Source: Actinomycetota bacterium
GTDB taxonomy: Bacteria; Actinomycetota; Geothermincolia; Fen-727; Anoxymicrobiaceae
Length of the DNA stretch: 64,000 bases
Assembly (NCBI GenBank): GCA_018831265.1
Contig: JAHJCO010000009.1
Coordinates: forward strand, 1-64,000
Direction of reading: 5' to 3'
Both the position numbers and the translations under genes were made by a program. The notes under the pieces are model-generated. The model saw nothing but the letters and a program-made list of their open reading frames with translations. It was not told the origin of the DNA and searched no databases. Each line of letters begins with the position of its first letter. Position 1 is the stretch's first letter. This document shows, in pieces, positions 61,724 through 64,000 of this stretch.

Positions 61724-61793
61724 CGGGGCTCTCAGCCCCGAATAGAATGGTGCCTGGCACCATTCTATTCACCGCCGGCGGACTGAAGTCCGC
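61724..61793. repeat. Cluster of three hairpins (terminator-like and REP-like H3)
   Basis: Three perfect hairpins follow each other. CGGGGCT/AGCCCCG (61724-61740) sits just after the adhesin 7 stop. H3 is GAATAGAATGGTGCC with its exact complement (61740-61770), separated by one base, with an apex related to H1/H2 read on the other strand. GCGGACT/AGTCCGC lies at 61778-61793. Together they separate adhesin 7 from the convergent sulfatase gene and probably end transcription in both directions. Confidence 0.75.
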
Positions 61794-61813
61794 TCCCAAG
61801 CTGAGACGGCTGA

Positions 61814-63346
61814 CTACTCCTCGAACTCGGGGTTGAGCGTTGTGTCCACGGCCCAGTCCTTGCCGTAACGCTGCACCCACTTGAACGGCCGGTAGGTGAT
61901 GAGCTTGGGCCGGCCGCCGTTCCACAGGTCGTAGCGCGGGTCGGCGTACCTCTCGAAGAACTTCACGACCTTGCGGTCCAGCTCGTCGGCCACCTTCTTG
62001 TAGCCGCGCTTCCCGTAGACGTTCTCGTACTGGCCGGGGTCCGCGACCAGGTCGTAGAGCTCGTTCTCGGCTTCCATCCCCTCGAGCCGTTTCCAGTAGG
62101 AGTACCGCGGCGTGCGGATACCCCTGGTCTCCTCGTGCTCGAAGTAGACCTCCTGCTCCCAGCCGGGAAGAGGCTCGCCCCTGAGCAGGGGCGCGAAGCT
62201 GCGCCCCGGGGAGTTCTCTATCTCCACGTCGGAGAGGCCCATGTAGTCGAGGAGGGTCGGCATGAGGTCGCACTCGCTCACCATGAGGTCGGGCACGCGG
62301 TTGGCCTCCATCGAGCCGGTGTGCCGCATGATGAGCGGGATGTTGATGTTCTGATCGTACATGACCTGGGGGAAACCCAGGCCCGCCGTCCACCAGCCGT
62401 GATGGCCGTACGGAAGACCGTGGTCGGACAGGTACAGGACCAGGGTATCCTCCTCCATCTTGTTCCGCTTCAATGCGTCCATGACGACACCCACCCCGTG
62501 GTCGACCATGGCGTTCTGCGCGGCGATGTTGGCGCGGCTGGTGGGGTCGTTGTGCATGCGCACGTAGTCGAAGACCTCGGCGCTCAGCGCCTTGAGCATC
62601 CCCATCGCGTCGGTCGCATCCAGCTCGGGGCTCGCGTTCGGGTCGTACGGCTGCGTGATGAAGGCCAGGAGCTTGTCGCTTATGTGCTCCTTGAGCGGCT
62701 CGAACTCCACGCACTCGTAATCCTTGTAGAACGGGTTCTTAGGATCGGGGCCGAAGGCGGTTGGTGACATGGTGTAGGGCCCGTTGAAGCCGACGTACAG
62801 GAAGAAGGGCCTGTCGTCATCGTACGCGTCGAGGTAGTCGGATGCCTTCTCCGCCCAGAAGTCGACGAGGTGTCGCCCCTTGACGTCGTACTCCCGGCCG
62901 TTGTCTATCACGTGGTTGTCGTAGAAGTCGGTGGTGTGGCCCTTCGGGAAGGTCACCCAGTGCTCGAATCCCAGGGACGGATGGGCGAACTGCCCCAGGT
63001 GCCACTTGCCGACCAGAGCGGTACTGTACCCGCGGTTCGCCAGGGTCCGGGGCAGCGTGCGGAACTCCCGTATGGCGACCCAGTCCTCGGGGAGGTACGA
63101 GAGGTCGTCGTTGAACGGCTCGTGCACGCCGTGCTGGCTGGGCATCAGCCCGGTGAGCAGGGAAGCGCGCGTCGGGGAGCACAGACCGTTGGTGCAGAAC
63201 CCGTTGGAGAACCGCATGCCCTGGCGCGACAGGAGGTCGAGGTGCGGGGTGCGGTGCTCGGTGTTACCGTAGCACCCGAGGGCGCCGGCCCACTGGTTGT
63301 CCACTATGATGATGAGCAGGTTGATCTTCTTCCGCTTCGAAGCCAC
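61814..63346 (-). CDS. Sulfatase (type I, formylglycine-dependent)
   Basis: The 510-residue protein has the sulfatase signature CSPTRASLLTG with the modifiable Cys56, the N-terminal metal site (Asp16 in VDNQW), KWHLG, and the C-terminal metal ligands in LSDHGLPYGHHG. It hydrolyses sulfate esters after Cys56 becomes formylglycine, needing a maturase not encoded here. There is no signal peptide, so it may act in the cytoplasm. The GTG at 63346 follows AAGGAGG. The substrate (sulfated sugar, sterol or aryl ester) cannot be told. Confidence 0.88.
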   Translation of the reverse strand: MASKRKKINLLIIIVDNQWAGALGCYGNTEHRTPHLDLLSRQGMRFSNGFCTNGLCSPTRASLLTGLMPSQHGVHEPFNDDLSYLPEDWVAIREFRTLPRTLANRGYSTALVGKWHLGQFAHPSLGFEHWVTFPKGHTTDFYDNHVIDNGREYDVKGRHLVDFWAEKASDYLDAYDDDRPFFLYVGFNGPYTMSPTAFGPDPKNPFYKDYECVEFEPLKEHISDKLLAFITQPYDPNASPELDATDAMGMLKALSAEVFDYVRMHNDPTSRANIAAQNAMVDHGVGVVMDALKRNKMEEDTLVLYLSDHGLPYGHHGWWTAGLGFPQVMYDQNINIPLIMRHTGSMEANRVPDLMVSECDLMPTLLDYMGLSDVEIENSPGRSFAPLLRGEPLPGWEQEVYFEHEETRGIRTPRYSYWKRLEGMEAENELYDLVADPGQYENVYGKRGYKKVADELDRKVVKFFERYADPRYDLWNGGRPKLITYRPFKWVQRYGKDWAVDTTLNPEFEE

Positions 63347-63424
63347 GGGAGCCTCCTTCTTCGGTGCCGGTCCGACGGCGACCGGCTCATTATATCTTCC
63401 CGGGGAGGCAGGCTGCAGGGCGGG

Positions 63425-64000
63425 TCAGCTCTCGAACACGCGCCAGTGGCCGCGCTCGATGGCCTCGAGGTTCCTCACCCGGTCTTCGGTCGATACCCGC
63501 TGCCGGGCACCCGACCTCCGCAGGCCCTCGAGGAGGTTGCGGTCCTGCGCTTTCTGGAACTCCGCGTCGTCCTCGTCGCCCATCATCTCCCGCATCGTCG
63601 CGAGGTCAACCTCGGGACGCACCTCGTAGACGAACAGGACAGTGGGGTAGCGGGCCCCGGACGGGAACGGCCTGTCGTTCTCCAGGAACATCCGGTCGAG
63701 TCGCAGTATCGCGTCCCTGAGGCCCTCCGGGTCGGCGGTTATCCTCGCTGCCACCGAGTCTGCAAGGAGGTCGTTCTGGCGGAAGACCCGCTTGCCCAGA
63801 ACAAAGAGGAGAAAGACCACGACGGCCGCCCAGCTCAGGAACCCGATATAGGTCCAGGAGCCGACGCCGAACGCCAGTGCGAGGAAGACGAACGGCAGCA
63901 CCACGGCCGCGATGAGAGAGAGACCGACCAGTCGCCACCGGCGCCGGGTCGACCCGATCACAACGTCGCCCAGGAGCACGTGCGAGACCTCGTGAGCCAT
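63425..64000 (-). CDS. M48-family membrane metalloprotease, partial (5' end beyond the window)
   Basis: The visible 191 residues contain the zinc motif HEVSH (AHEVSHVLLGD), then two membrane helices (LSLIAAVVLPFVFLALAFGV and YIGFLSWAAVVVFLLFVLG). The position of the usual third-ligand motif (ExxAD) reads DLLAD. The order matches HtpX-like M48 proteases of the membrane. The usual Glu of ExxAD is replaced by Asp, which may or may not hold zinc. The N-terminus lies to the right of the window. Confidence 0.8.
   Translation of the reverse strand: MAHEVSHVLLGDVVIGSTRRRWRLVGLSLIAAVVLPFVFLALAFGVGSWTYIGFLSWAAVVVFLLFVLGKRVFRQNDLLADSVAARITADPEGLRDAILRLDRMFLENDRPFPSGARYPTVLFVYEVRPEVDLATMREMMGDEDDAEFQKAQDRNLLEGLRRSGARQRVSTEDRVRNLEAIERGHWRVFES

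Overview
The window looks like a high-GC, strictly or mostly anaerobic bacterium. The best guess is a deep-branching actinobacterial lineage (inference from gene content, not from a marker gene). Supporting this are three glycyl radical enzymes (oxygen-sensitive), a lipid/acyl-CoA operon of thiolase-fold, DUF35, crotonase and SCP2-like proteins, and seven large secreted proteins ending in a repeat module with WYLAEG/ERAMYW signatures. There are no ribosomal or other housekeeping genes apart from one intact tRNA-Ser and the start of an M48 protease at the right edge.

Layout. 1-7.6 kb: tRNA-Ser(CGA), an AraC-type regulator, a glycyl radical enzyme (GRE) with an SCP2-like N-terminal domain and its activase, an MNT/HEPN toxin-antitoxin pair and a Fic protein. 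7.7-11 kb: a secreted repeat protein bracketed by two copies of a repeat that ends in the 3' part of a tRNA-Ser. 11-20 kb: a small secreted protein, a TetR/GH31 pair divergent from a secreted lipase, a membrane protein, an IPT/TIG protein and an acetoacetate-decarboxylase-like enzyme. 20.8-34.3 kb: three more repeat proteins, a Fic fragment, two more tRNA-Ser repeats and a second intact Fic gene. 34.4-42.7 kb (minus strand): SHOCT, carboxymuconolactone-decarboxylase-like, BKACE, SCP2-like, GRE, FadR-type regulator, GRE. 43-47 kb: two repeat proteins, one with an internal deletion. 47-50 kb: small repeats, a zinc-ribbon membrane protein and a decayed IS1380-like element. 50-57.4 kb: a B12-binding radical SAM protein, then an operon of an NMO/FabK-like reductase, two thiolase-fold/DUF35 pairs, a crotonase and an SCP2-like protein. 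57.7-64 kb: a beta-helix repeat protein, a sulfatase and a partial M48 protease.

Two themes stand out. First, SCP2-like (lipid/sterol-carrier) sequences recur beside or inside unusual enzymes: fused to GRE 1, immediately downstream of GRE 2, and at the end of the thiolase/DUF35 operon. With the secreted lipase and Cys-less thiolase-fold proteins that resemble steroid side-chain aldolases, this suggests anaerobic processing of a bulky hydrophobic substrate. The substrate is not known. Second, four copies of a GGAYARCAC-array plus tRNA-Ser 3'-end repeat bracket two of the surface-protein genes and abut three Fic genes or fragments. This looks like a site-specific cassette system using tRNA-Ser as its attachment site; no integrase is in the window.
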